Source: Desulfocapsa sp. (GTDB taxonomy: Bacteria; Desulfobacterota; Desulfobulbia; Desulfobulbales; Desulfocapsaceae). From it: a DNA stretch of 64,000 bases. The stretch spans positions 25,312 through 89,311 of the forward strand of contig JAQYVF010000005.1 of the NCBI GenBank assembly GCA_030145625.1, read 5' to 3'. The notes under the pieces are model-generated. The model did no database searches. It was not told where the DNA came from and worked only from the letters and a program-made list of their open reading frames with translations. The translations under genes were made by a program, and so were the position numbers. Below are positions 28,491 through 39,300 of this stretch, piece by piece; the stretch's first letter is position 1; the number at the start of each line of letters is the position of its first letter.

Positions 28491-29279
28491 TTACTTGGGC
28501 TCCAGGGCCTCAACAATCTTTTCCGCTACCTTATACCCAGGTAGCACCCGGCCGTCAGGCATAATGAAGGTGGGAGTGGAGCTAATATGTAATTCCTTGG
28601 CAAGAACAATATTTTTATCCACCAGATCACTATCACAATCGGGAGCAGGCAACTTCTTTCCGGCCAGACTGTCGGCCAGTAAGAAAAGGGCCAGCTCATT
28701 TGACTTCTCAGTCCTGGCACAAACTATGGCTCTGGCCTTATCATAGGCTGCAGGATGCATGGCCAAGGGAAACATCTTAATATAGAAGGCAATATCATCA
28801 TACTGCGCCACAACCTTTTCCATCTCCGGATGAAGTTTACGGCAATAGGTACATTGCGGATCATCAAAGACAATGATTTTCCGCGCTGCTGCCGGGTTGC
28901 CGATGATAACTGCATCATGCAGAGGGATTCGGGTAACATCCACCCTGTTCATATTGATAAAGCTCTGCTGGGTCAGGTTTTCGCCGCTGACCAGTTTGAC
29001 AATGCTTCCACTGATCAAATATTGTTTTGAGAAATCAATGTAAAGAGGCACCTTCCTACCTTGATAGATCGCCTCAACATCCCAAAGACCGGGAACCTGA
29101 CTGAGTTTGACATCAATAACCTCGCTCACCTTGTCTTGCAGCAGAATGGCTGCCTCTTTCTTATTCAAGGTGTGACAGTCCCGACAAGAACCGGCCCCAC
29201 AACCTTCAGCCTGAAAAGCCAGGACCGGTGACGACAGAAGAAAAATGAAAAGAAAAAGAAATAAATTTATTTGAATCAT
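28491..29279 (-). CDS. DsbC-family thioredoxin-fold disulfide protein with CxxCH motif
   Basis: 262 residues with a signal peptide (VLAFQ). Just after it lies CGAGSCRDCHTL, containing a CxxCH haem-attachment-like motif. A DsbC N-terminal-like region follows, then the thioredoxin fold with DDPQCTYCRKLHPE (active CxxC = CTYC), a cis-Pro motif (SSTPTFIM) and GYKVAEKIVEAL. DsbC-type proteins isomerise or reduce disulfides in the periplasm and may help cytochrome c maturation; CxxCH in this position is common in related Desulfobacterota proteins from memory. Whether haem is bound is unknown. Confidence 0.87.
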   Translation of the reverse strand: MIQINLFLFLFIFLLSSPVLAFQAEGCGAGSCRDCHTLNKKEAAILLQDKVSEVIDVKLSQVPGLWDVEAIYQGRKVPLYIDFSKQYLISGSIVKLVSGENLTQQSFINMNRVDVTRIPLHDAVIIGNPAAARKIIVFDDPQCTYCRKLHPEMEKVVAQYDDIAFYIKMFPLAMHPAAYDKARAIVCARTEKSNELALFLLADSLAGKKLPAPDCDSDLVDKNIVLAKELHISSTPTFIMPDGRVLPGYKVAEKIVEALEPK

Positions 29280-29394
29280 AACACCACCAAGAATTCGAAA
29301 GATGTCTCTGCCTTGCCCTCTCCTGTACCGCGATATACAAGGTACCCTTTAGGTTTAACCAAAATACTCCTACCCTGGATCCAGTTATGCCTAT

Positions 29395-29745
29395 TCACCA
29401 CTTTATCTTGGAGCTCCAGGAACAACCGCCACTCCTAAAGGGCAGGGATTTCTCACTGGTCACAGCGAACATGCCAACACCACTGCAGCCACAGCCATCA
29501 TCATTTTCCTCAATAAAATTAAGCTTAATAGCTCCACAAAGAACGCAAAGCTCCTTATCAACCACAAAACTGACACCATCATGTTCAAAGACATTGTCGT
29601 TTTCCCGGGCTTCATCCATGGCAAGCCAAAGGCCTGGCCCGGCGCAGGTCTCAGACCTCACAGCAATCCGAACGACTGAGTCCATCTTTTGCTCACTCAG
29701 AAAATGCTTGAGATTGACAAGTGCAGAATCTGTGATTTCAAACAT
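29395..29745 (-). CDS. A-type iron-sulfur carrier-like (HesB/IscA) protein
   Basis: 116 residues. The N-terminal FEITDSALVNLKHFLSEQ opens like IscA/ErpA. The three A-type cysteines are not cleanly placed: SETCAGPGLWLAM replaces the usual xxGCSGxxY strand, and DGCGCSG near 95 gives the C-x-C pair. It extends past the usual C-terminus (SLPFRSGGCSWSSKIKW), partly reading through the stop region usually seen. It is likely a HesB-like protein with a changed first cysteine site; the function could be Fe-S or selenium/sulfur related. Confidence 0.7.
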   Translation of the reverse strand: MFEITDSALVNLKHFLSEQKMDSVVRIAVRSETCAGPGLWLAMDEARENDNVFEHDGVSFVVDKELCVLCGAIKLNFIEENDDGCGCSGVGMFAVTSEKSLPFRSGGCSWSSKIKW

Positions 29746-30879
29746 GATTGCACCCTCCTGTTAAAATAGTTTGTCTTGTGCATTATTTATCTACCCCACC
29801 GGGATATGCTATGCCTTGGCGAACTTGGCGGCACAAGGCCGGCACTAATAAAACGCAAGGTGACGCACACAAAACAAATCAGACAGTTCTCTGCCTGTCT
29901 AATACCGTAAGTAACAAGGATACCCCGCCCTGATTCAGGCCGGAAGGATCAGGAGGGAGGAGAGACCATCACCAACATCTTTTGCCAACCCGGACCAGGA
30001 TGGCTGTCATGGAGACATTCTCAGTACATATTGTTATGGTTAACGGTCAACATACAATTGCCCTTGAAACTACACAAAAACATTACAGACATTGACACAT
30101 AACCTTCAATAACACAAATAGAAAATACCTATACCACCAACCCATTATACCGATTGGTTTTCTATAAGGTATCTGAATTAGTAGAATCTTCGTTGAAGAA
30201 TGTAACGCAAGAAATCCCCCACAGAAACCGAGGGGACCGATTCCTCACCTAGTTACCAGGTAAGCATTTTTCATTTCATCAGGATGGAGAACATTGGGAG
30301 AATGGCATAGAAGCCCTCGCCCACACACACGATCAAACAGCGTGTCAGGCTAAGTGTCCTTTTAATGGTTCATCCGGTTTAAGCGTACTTTCCGCCAACC
30401 CATTGTTACACAAGGGATGTAGGGACGTGCAAGGTTTAGGAAGCAGCATCGTGCAAAATTTGTCACTGCAATTTATTGTAATTCTCCCCTTCCCTCCCTT
30501 TGAAAAAGGGAAGGGAAAGAAAATCCAAGTTTCCAGCTTTCCAAGCTTTGAGCGAGGGAGAATTTGCTCAATCTCAAGCCCTATTGGCCCCCAATGAAAT
30601 TGGCCTGTTAAACCAAAAGTACGCTCAATCCGGAAGAACCAATCATAGGTGTTCTGGAAGAAGGTTAAGTTCTAGCTTCCCTTCAGCCTGTTGCCCTCAC
30701 CACTGCCAATCCTATTTTACGACAAGCTGGGATTGCCAATACGAAACTCAGCCCTCCTCCTTGTAATAATTGACTATAACACATAACATACTACCAAACC
30801 AACTTGATGAGGAAGGGACAAGATTTATCAGGGAGAGGCCGTTATCCGTATACTAAACAGTAAGGTAGTAAAATGTTTT
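29746..30879. other. Long intergenic region without recognised gene
   Basis: About 1.1 kb. It contains an 85-bp inverted-repeat element (30480-30564) and an R3 fragment (30641-30660). Short ORFs (29748-29933, 30403-30597, 30500-30766) look like chance. Marks the border of the accessory envelope-protein island. Confidence 0.45.
30480..30564. repeat. Short inverted-repeat element
   Basis: AATTCTCCC at the left end is mirrored by GGGAGAATT at the right end, enclosing an internal hairpin CTTCCCTCCCTTT/AAAGGGAAGGG. This is the look of a small non-autonomous repeat; no second copy in the window. Confidence 0.4.
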
Positions 30880-31809
30880 TTGATTACAAGCTTGATTATT
30901 GGCTTGGCAGGTTTCAGTTATTCCATGAGTCAACGACCGACCGAATCGGTTGCTATGGAATTTGTCCGTGTCAGTTATGAAAAGGACGCCCAGGCTATCG
31001 TTATCGAACTAGTGGTTCCCAACGTAGAAATCATTGAGAACCTGTCCCGTCTTGAGCTGCTGATCTCCCACGACAATAGCGAACCAACGTTTGGCATGAT
31101 GCTGAACGTTGGTGACCGGTTAGATCCGATCCCTCCCGGCAACTTCGGGGTGGTCATCGATCCAGCCAGTGACGATCGGTCCATCAAGAATGTCTCAAGT
31201 GCCGCTGGTCTGCCTGGTCGGTTCGATCATCTTTCTCCCCGTGGCAACCTTCTCAAACAGAGTGCCAGGGGGGTCGTCAATGGAAATCTAGGTATCAGCA
31301 TCTGGATCGCTCCGCAGGATTGGGCTCCCGGCAATTATACCATTAAGACCCGGGCGGTACAATGGAAACACCTTCCCGCTTCCTGGCAGCAATTGGCGAC
31401 ATTTAATTATTCAGAAAAAAATGTTAGTCAGCTCATACAGAACAGTCCCTTGGTAAAACCAGTTTTTTTCATATTGCCATGGAACAGGAATTCTAGACCG
31501 GGTGATCACATTGATTCTGCAATCCTCATACGTTACGAGAAACAGCCGCAGGATGAAGGGGTCATTGTCAAGCGCTGGGCCGGGGATACGGCCAGCAAGT
31601 ATAAGTATATCGAAAAAGAAAAACGATCCCTGAAACTCAGCGACTTGCAGGGAGGGCTCATCCCTGTCGAGCCCGGTATCTATCAGCTCAAACATAGCTC
31701 CGCGTACGGGCAACCCCCGTCGGGATTTTATGGTAAGAGCAATTTTTTTGAGATAAAGGCTGAAGACGAGATTGTTGAAGTGCAGATTCCTTTGTATCCA
31801 GCTATTTAA
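30880..31809 (+). CDS. Uncharacterised exported/anchored protein
   Basis: 309 residues from a TTG at 30880; no in-frame ATG exists upstream before a stop, so the start is uncertain. The N-terminus is hydrophobic (ITSLIIGLAGFSYSM), consistent with a membrane anchor or signal. The rest looks beta-rich: VSYEKDAQAIVIELVVPNVEI, GISIWIAPQDWAPGNYTIKTRAV, and a C-terminal half with RSLKLSDLQGGLIPVEPGIYQLKH. I recognise no family. It starts a same-strand run that continues with the ankyrin protein 12 bp later and the giant secreted protein. Confidence 0.6.
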   Translation: MITSLIIGLAGFSYSMSQRPTESVAMEFVRVSYEKDAQAIVIELVVPNVEIIENLSRLELLISHDNSEPTFGMMLNVGDRLDPIPPGNFGVVIDPASDDRSIKNVSSAAGLPGRFDHLSPRGNLLKQSARGVVNGNLGISIWIAPQDWAPGNYTIKTRAVQWKHLPASWQQLATFNYSEKNVSQLIQNSPLVKPVFFILPWNRNSRPGDHIDSAILIRYEKQPQDEGVIVKRWAGDTASKYKYIEKEKRSLKLSDLQGGLIPVEPGIYQLKHSSAYGQPPSGFYGKSNFFEIKAEDEIVEVQIPLYPAI

Positions 31810-31820
31810 GGAGCATATCC

Positions 31821-33212
31821 ATGCAATATGGCCTGTTAGTGTGGCGAATTCTCGCCGTGGTTACGGCCCTGCTTCTGGCCTTTCTGATAACTTTCTTCTA
31901 TGGTGCCGTGGGTTACGGCAGTGGTATTGGATGGACCTATAAAGTCGTTGTTCTGGGCTACCCCGGGACGGTGATTATGGGACTTATCTTCTGGCATCGC
32001 AGCATCCGGAGCAGTTCTGCCGCCGCTTTGTTTCGCGTTTCTGCGTGGATAATTTTTTTACTGCCACTCTTCTTGCTCATTGGCTGGACAGGCTGGGTCG
32101 CCGGTCTTGGCGATGCGTTTGTCTCCACTCTGAGTCATTTGGCTCTGGCTGCCCTACCCGCTATTCTAGTTGTTTCAGCTTATCTTATTTTCTATCATTC
32201 TATTCGTTTTGCCTGGATAAATGTCATTTTTCTGGGAAGTATCGCCGTGCTGCAGGCGGTTATCACTCGACGTGGCAGCGCTACCCTTGGCGACGCTTTC
32301 AGCAGCGTCAGTCTGGATGGTCTGATCCTCACCATCCTTATTGTAGCAGTAGCGGCGGTCATTGCACTGCTCAATTATCTGGCCATCCGTAAGGTGCCAT
32401 CGTACCAAGAACCCGAGCCACGTCCATCTCGCTTTGTGCCGCTTTGGTGGGGATTAGCGTTTCTGGCGCTGTCTGTGTCCGGGCTGAGCTCTTTCGGCAT
32501 AACAGCGCGTGCTGTTCAGGAAATCGGACAAGACGCTTCGCGAGACTGGAGCGACACGCTGATTGCTTATATTGAATCAGATAATTTAATCGCTCTGCGG
32601 GAACAGCTCAACGCACGGCGCTCAGGGATCTCCATTGCCCCAAAAGCATTGGTAATGGCGGTAAAGCTTGGCCGAACTGAAGCCATCATGTCAATGATCG
32701 AAGCAGGTGCGGATATCGAGGGCGAAACCATTATTGATTATGAAACTGCCCTCACCAGTGCTGCCTCAATGGGTGATACGGATATGGTGCAAACACTCCT
32801 CAAGTATGAGGCAGATCCGGATCATGGTGGCGGGGTCTACGTTCCCGAAGAAGGGCGTTATGTCTGGATCACGCCGCTCAGCGCAGCTGTGCTCTGCTCG
32901 AACACCGATACTGTTGACGTCCTGATAGCCGCAGGAGCAACACCTGATCTCGCTTTGGGAGATGGAATGACGCCTCTGATTCGGGCATCTAAGCTCGGTG
33001 ACATGAAATCGGTACGTATTCTGCTGACAGCTGGAGCGGATCCGGATCTGCAGGACTCGCTGCTGGGATGGACATCACTGCATTACGCTGCCGCTAATGG
33101 ACAGGGAGATGTATACAAGACTCTGCTGTCCGCTGGTGCAAATCCAGGCTTGCACGATGAGCAAGGGCGTACTGCAGAGAGATTACTGAAAGATGGCAAA
33201 AACTTACCGTAA
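31821..33212 (+). CDS. Membrane protein with C-terminal ankyrin repeats
   Basis: 463 residues. Residues 1-230 contain about seven hydrophobic helices. The C-terminal half (about 250-455) holds ankyrin units, e.g. ALTSAASMGDTDMVQTLLKYEADPD, DGMTPLIRASKLGDMKSVRILL and GWTSLHYAAANGQGDVYKTLLSAGANP. Ankyrins mediate protein binding; orientation to cytoplasm or periplasm is not clear. RBS (AAGGAG) is good. The stop codon overlaps an ATG (TAATG) that opens a 43-codon ORF leading to the giant gene. It is likely in one transcription unit with its neighbours. Confidence 0.82.
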   Translation: MQYGLLVWRILAVVTALLLAFLITFFYGAVGYGSGIGWTYKVVVLGYPGTVIMGLIFWHRSIRSSSAAALFRVSAWIIFLLPLFLLIGWTGWVAGLGDAFVSTLSHLALAALPAILVVSAYLIFYHSIRFAWINVIFLGSIAVLQAVITRRGSATLGDAFSSVSLDGLILTILIVAVAAVIALLNYLAIRKVPSYQEPEPRPSRFVPLWWGLAFLALSVSGLSSFGITARAVQEIGQDASRDWSDTLIAYIESDNLIALREQLNARRSGISIAPKALVMAVKLGRTEAIMSMIEAGADIEGETIIDYETALTSAASMGDTDMVQTLLKYEADPDHGGGVYVPEEGRYVWITPLSAAVLCSNTDTVDVLIAAGATPDLALGDGMTPLIRASKLGDMKSVRILLTAGADPDLQDSLLGWTSLHYAAANGQGDVYKTLLSAGANPGLHDEQGRTAERLLKDGKNLP

Positions 33213-33343
33213 TGATAACTATGTCAGGACTACTCTATAGCACCCATAACCTCACCACCAGTATATTTCGCAAATCAGAGATGCCTGAGATCCTCAATGA
33301 TATATCGACCAACGTCACCCTCCTGCTTGAAGAGGCTCTGTAA
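33212..33343 (+). CDS. Small coupled ORF between ankyrin gene and giant gene
   Basis: 43 codons (MITMSGLLYSTHNLTTSIFRKSEM...LLLEEAL). Its ATG overlaps the ankyrin stop (TAATG) and its stop lies 3 nt before the ATG of the 2124-codon gene, while the giant gene itself lacks a close ribosome site. This arrangement suggests translational coupling. No family recognised; not in the ORF track because of its size. Confidence 0.4.
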   Translation: MITMSGLLYSTHNLTTSIFRKSEMPEILNDISTNVTLLLEEAL

Positions 33344-33346
33344 ATC

Positions 33347-36300
33347 ATGCGTAAAGTCATTCTGCTTCTACTGATTACACTACTTCTCAGCAGCCCCCCC
33401 AGCCTGCAGGCTGCGAACGATCACCCAAAACTCAGCAACGCTCAGCTACAGCAGGTTTGGAGTGAATTCAAAACCACATCTCAAAAGTGCGGGCAAAATG
33501 AAACCAAAGCACTGTTTGGAAAGCTTGATGGTATCGGCCCCAAAATGCCGGTGATTGAAAAACTTCGGCAAATGAAAGCGAAATTTGGGGGAACATCAGA
33601 ATACGGTGGATACAAGTCCATTGAAACCGGCGTCATGAGATCCATTTTCAGTGCTGCAGATTCCGCCCGTACAAAGGCCTGGATAAACCTTAATGCAAAA
33701 CCCGGTCAAATGCGAAAGTACTTCGGTATGGGTGATATCGGCTCGTGGGTAAACCCATCTGTAGTAGATTTTTCCATGGACGTAGACTTTACAGCCTTTG
33801 CAATTCAATCAGGGGGCAAGACTCCTACCTCATACGATACAGAATTTTCAACCGAGTTCGGCAAACTCCTTGGTCTTACACCTGGTGACTTTGATGTAGT
33901 GGTTACTACCTCTGGTAATGAAGCACGGGCCGGAGTTTTTGTTTCAAATGGTGGACAAAAATACGCAATGTCCGATATGAAGATTTCCTCCATCGAAGTA
34001 AGAAATGGTAAGATTATCTCTCACCGTGTGGATTCTGCAGAGATTACCTATCATAAGCTCATGGCGGAGATGAAAGACGATTCACGTATGTCCGTGTTTT
34101 TCGAGGATCCCGGCAATCCTGTCAATCTTAAAAACATGTCCCAAACCGAGGCGAATGCTTTTTCAAAAGCCATGGAGAAGTTTTATCCGGAGGCCCTCGA
34201 CCACCTAAAGTTCACCGCCATTGACGCTTCTCCGGCTATCCAGGATTTTTCACTGCAGCTTTGGGACCATGTGATCCAGGACCAGGAACTCAGTCAGCGA
34301 ACCCGCGTCAAGCGGGCCGCCAAGTATGCAGCGCGCGGATCCAAGGCACTCCGCAGAGGAATGGCGCAGCTTAGGGCTAAAGGTATTGACCCATCTAGCC
34401 TACTCACTCCGGAAATGAAACAAGTTGCCGATCTTGCCTTAAAACTCGACCAACTGCGCAGTACAAAACAGAAAGCCTACGAAGACACCCTCCAGAAACA
34501 TTTTGGACGGCCTCCTGATGCTGACAAAGTTACCAAGTTTGTTGATGCCGCTGATTCCCTTTTGAAAACCCAGATGGATCTGGCTCACAAGGCGAGCATG
34601 CTGGACATCCTCTATATCAAAGGAGGAGATGAGGGAAGCAAGCGTACCAGAGCGCTTGAAGATGCACTCGAACAGTATAAGCAGATTGAAGAACAGGCTA
34701 GCAATCTAAAAAACAAGGAAATACTCGAAAAGAACCGGGCCATGATTGTCGAGGTTGAAGATCTTCTACAGAAACAGAAGGCAGGCGACCTTGAAGGCAT
34801 TGGCAAGGCACTTGTGGAACTTGAGGGTATTGTTAAAACCCCTAAATCCAAACGTGCCGGACTATTAAATTTTCTGGACGCGACAGATGCAGGGAAGGTA
34901 CTTGCCGATCCCTTACGCACGTTCATGGATGAGGGCAGTGCTTATTTCAAACATCAGGCGTCAACACTACCCGGCAGTACACTAAAGGGTGTCAAAGCTC
35001 TGATGGCTATTCCCGTTCAAACTGTGCAGGAAGAGATTCAGCAAAAAGGCGCTACCCTTGTTGCCTTAGATTACATGACATTAGCCTCGCAATGCCTGCA
35101 GAAATACACCGATGCCGTACACACTGATGCAAATGCAGCCATGGCCATCACCGAAGTAATCGGATTTGAGGTAATCAGCAGGAAAATCCCTTTCTTCAGT
35201 TTGATCTATGGAGGCTGGGGTGCCGCACAGGCTGGCGACATAAAGCAGATAAGCAAAATGTTCATCTACTTCCTGGCACCGCCGGCCATGATTCCTGATC
35301 TGCTTAAGGGCATTGGGGACATGACCATTTCAGCATCGCAGACCTGGATATTTGACGACCAGCTTGAATCGCTGTACCAGGCCGCAGTCTTTGAACCTGC
35401 GAGCGGCAAGGAACCCACATCATGGAACAAGATTTCCGATGCAGGCGGGAGCATCAAGTATACCTATAAATATTTTAAGAGCACAAAAGACACCTATGAT
35501 GGCGCCGAAGGCCTTAAAGAATTTTTTCTGCGTGTACTGAATGGCATAGATATTGGCACTGCGTATAAAGCCGGCGGCAGTGAGATGCAAACAGGGGTGA
35601 CACAGTTGAAAAATTTGATGGTCAAACCTGCTCTCCTGGCCATGACGGTTGAGGGTAAACATCTTCTATTCCACCGGGACGAGGGACTTAAACAGCAGAT
35701 TGCCGCCCTGACAGAAATTGACCGCGAGCTTTCCATGTTTGAATTAAACCCTCACCCAAAATTCAAACACAGTGATAACTCCTTGAACCTTGGAATCGTC
35801 CTGAATCCGACGCGGGATTCCTTACAGGGTGAAGGTCGGCTGAAAGTCGTCGTCTCCGGTAAAAAAACCACACAGCAATCCTACATTGAAGGGCTGATCA
35901 AGAAACGTGTTGAGACCAGGGATAAGTTACTGATGCGCCTTGCCGAAGCCGCCGTGAAAACATTTGAAGCACGCAAACGTGCTGAGTTCCTTGTTAAAAG
36001 GAAAATTCTTAAGCAGACAGTTTACGAACAACTCGTAGATGCCGCAAAAGTTCTTCATGTAGAGTACAAACTTCTGGGCACCATAGAAAACAAGGTTTCC
36101 GAGCAACTGGCCGAACTGGGCGAAAAAGATAAAGGAAAAATCCAGTTCATGGTGAATAAATGGGTCAACACCTACAATCAATTGGCAACCTGGCGGAAGG
36201 AATTAATCCAACTTGGCATCTCGCTGGGTGTGAATGAAGGTTATCTCAAAGGCCCCAAGGGACCTTTAGCAAACATCCCCCCCCTTCAACTGGATCCAGA

Positions 36301-39300
36301 CAAGGACATGAAGATGGGGCAAAAAGCAATTAAAGATTTCGGAGCTATTGCCGAGCAGAACAAAATAATGCTCAATAAAATTACCGCTGCCAATGCAGCA
36401 GACCTGGGACTTGATAAAAACGCTGTAAAACAACTCATTCGTATTCGGTTCGAAGCCATGGTCCTTGAGTACTGGTTCCGAGGGCCCGAAGGGGCGTCTA
36501 AACGCACGTGGACAGAATTCACCGACTGGCCTGAAACGGACGATGAATTCCTGACCAAGGTGAATACAACCATAGATGACGGTTGGAAAAGCTGGCTTTC
36601 TGAATACTGGCAGGACAAAGCACAGCAGCACTACACGACGCATAAATTCCAGATCATGGATTTAGCGAAGGAGTACAATCAACTCAGGAATGAAATCTGG
36701 GCAAACACCCAGCTCTCCGTTAAGCCGGCACCCTCCCCATTTATACTTCAACCGGGCGAAAAAGTTACCATGGGGTTGATTCCAACCAATGGGAAAGCAT
36801 CTTTTAAATGGCATCTCAATAAAAATCCAGACGGGCTGAAAGTTATAGGTCTACAAAGCGGCACCTTTGTTCCCGGCAAAACCGTGTCCCAACTTCTGGA
36901 AATACAGGCTGGGAGCACCACTAAACCCGGTGCGTACACAATCGAGCTTCTCCTCACCCTGGTTAAGGAAAACAAGCCCCTACAAGTAAGTATTCCGGGC
37001 AAAAAAATGGTGGGTACCCGAGTCGTTAAAATACCCATCACAATCGGAGAACCTGCACTTACAACATTAACTGTCAAAGTTCTCGGCAAACTGAAAGACA
37101 AGAACACTGATACTCCAGTTACAAGGGCCGACGTTAAACTCTACCAAGGCCAACAGAGCACGACTCTGGTTGAATCCGAAGCAGGAATCTACCAGACTCA
37201 CGATCTGGTGAAAGGTTCCTATAGCGTCTACGTCAGCAAGAATGGTGAGAACGTCAAAGAAAACTGGGATGTGGCAAATGAAGCCGACTCGACATTCATC
37301 ATCTACCTGCCGGTCAAACAGGAAAAAGAAGAGCATGCGGTCACCCTAAGCGTCCAGGATAAATCAGATCAGTCACCCCAGGATGACGTACAGATCTCCA
37401 TCACGCATCCCGACGGGAAAGTCACCCATCATAAAACTCGATCCGGAAAAGCAGAAGCCTTGCTGCCACCGGGTGCCTATATGTTCAGCCTCACAAAGGA
37501 TGGCTACAAAGAACGTATTACACGCAAGAACAGTACAGGCTCCGGCATGCTTACGTTTGAGATGTCGTCGACCAAAACCATTTTTGCAAGCACACAGCAG
37601 AAGTTTCTCAAGTTTGCCATCAATCCGACATCTATCAATATGCGCAGCGGTGAGCAAAGGTCTATCTCGGCTACAGCACTCATGATGAAAGGACCAGCAG
37701 TCGTTCCGAAAAATGTCAGCACCGAGGCTACCTGGACTTCAAATAACCATAAACTAATAGCGGTCAGCGCTGGAATCATCAAAAGCCTGGGTAGCAGCGG
37801 TGTGGCAAAAGTAGAAGCCAGTTATTCCCCCGACCCGAAACTTCCACCCATGACGGCAACCTGCACGGTCCGCATTGAAGAGAGTGCACCTGATCTGCCA
37901 GGGATCAGTATCGAAGTAACACCTGACAAGCGGACGTATGAGCCCGGGGAAGCCCTAACGTTCAAAATTATATCCGGTGACTCAACGGGGCCGTGGGAAT
38001 ACGCCTGGAACCTGGGAGGGGCTGAACGAAAGGGACAGCAGACAACTTTTACCTTCATGGATTCGGGTAAATACACGGTTACCGCAATTGTTCGATCTAC
38101 CATAGATCCGAGTAAAGAGGACGCAATTAGAAAATCGATCGAAATCGGCAGAAAGCAGCCCACCCTGAGCGGTGCAGGCATCTCCGTATCACCCGGACCG
38201 CCTTATACAGCCCCTGCGGATGTGGAAATTGAACTCAAGGGCGCCGACGGCGAATGGATACAGTGGCGAATTAATGGACAGGATGTACGAAGAGGAGAAG
38301 GCAAATGGGCATGGACCTTTAAAGAGAAAGGCACCCACACCATTAAGGCCACCTATTGGCAAACCGACCCCGTGAAGTCGTTTTCCAAAAAAATTACCAT
38401 TGGCGGACAGGCTACCTCTGGCCCCATCGCCTCGCAGATTAACAAGTTTGACCATGTCCAGGAAAAAGGTGTCTTCCACGTTCGTTCCAGCTATTGGAGA
38501 GAAAAGGATACAGGGTTTGGCGAATGGACTAAATTTACTGCCTTCGACAATATCGGCGCATGCAGTAACTCTCTTGTCGCAACCGGCGACCAGACAAACG
38601 GTTATAACGCAGGGTGGGTTATCTATGTCCCCACGGGAAAAAATGCGGTTCGTTTTAAGGTATATGGATTTAATTTTGGCAATCATTCCGGACGACACAG
38701 CTATGAGGGCTCCTTTGACCTGCACAACAAAACCATCAACCCGGAAAGCCTGCAATTTACAGAAGTACATGCAAACGAAGTTATCGTTGACTGGAAAGGT
38801 ACCGACGGCAGCCTGGGCCGGGTCAGGATTCACAAGTATCGCGAAGCTGCACCCGGGAAAACGGGCATGCAGGAACTAGCCTTCACCGAACCCCGAAAAG
38901 CTGTTGAAGAAGCTCCTGCCGGCTTTGAAAAGATTGCCCCTGGCATCTTTGTCTATACCGACAAGAAGACTCATCTTACTCATGTAAAGGTTGCCCCCCC
39001 CTGTGAATATGTACTGGCCAATGTCGTCCCCATATTCGGCCAAGGGAAGGACTTCGATGGAGTAATTGGCCGCAAGGGAATCTTAAAGCTTTACTCCAGC
39101 TATAAACATCATGGTGACTGGTTGATGCGACTCGATCATGGAACCTACACATTACCCTACCCTAGTCAGGCTGATGCAGAATTGTATGGCATCATGGGAC
39201 TAAAGAATTACATCTGGGGCCCAGATGATAAGCCATTTCGGCCCAATCAGGCCCTAGCAGATAAAAGCCCCGTGCCCATCGCGTTAAGCAGCAGCTCCGG

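Noticed and set aside
30403-30766. Short ORFs over the inverted-repeat element
   Set aside because: They read through palindromes and lack protein-like features.
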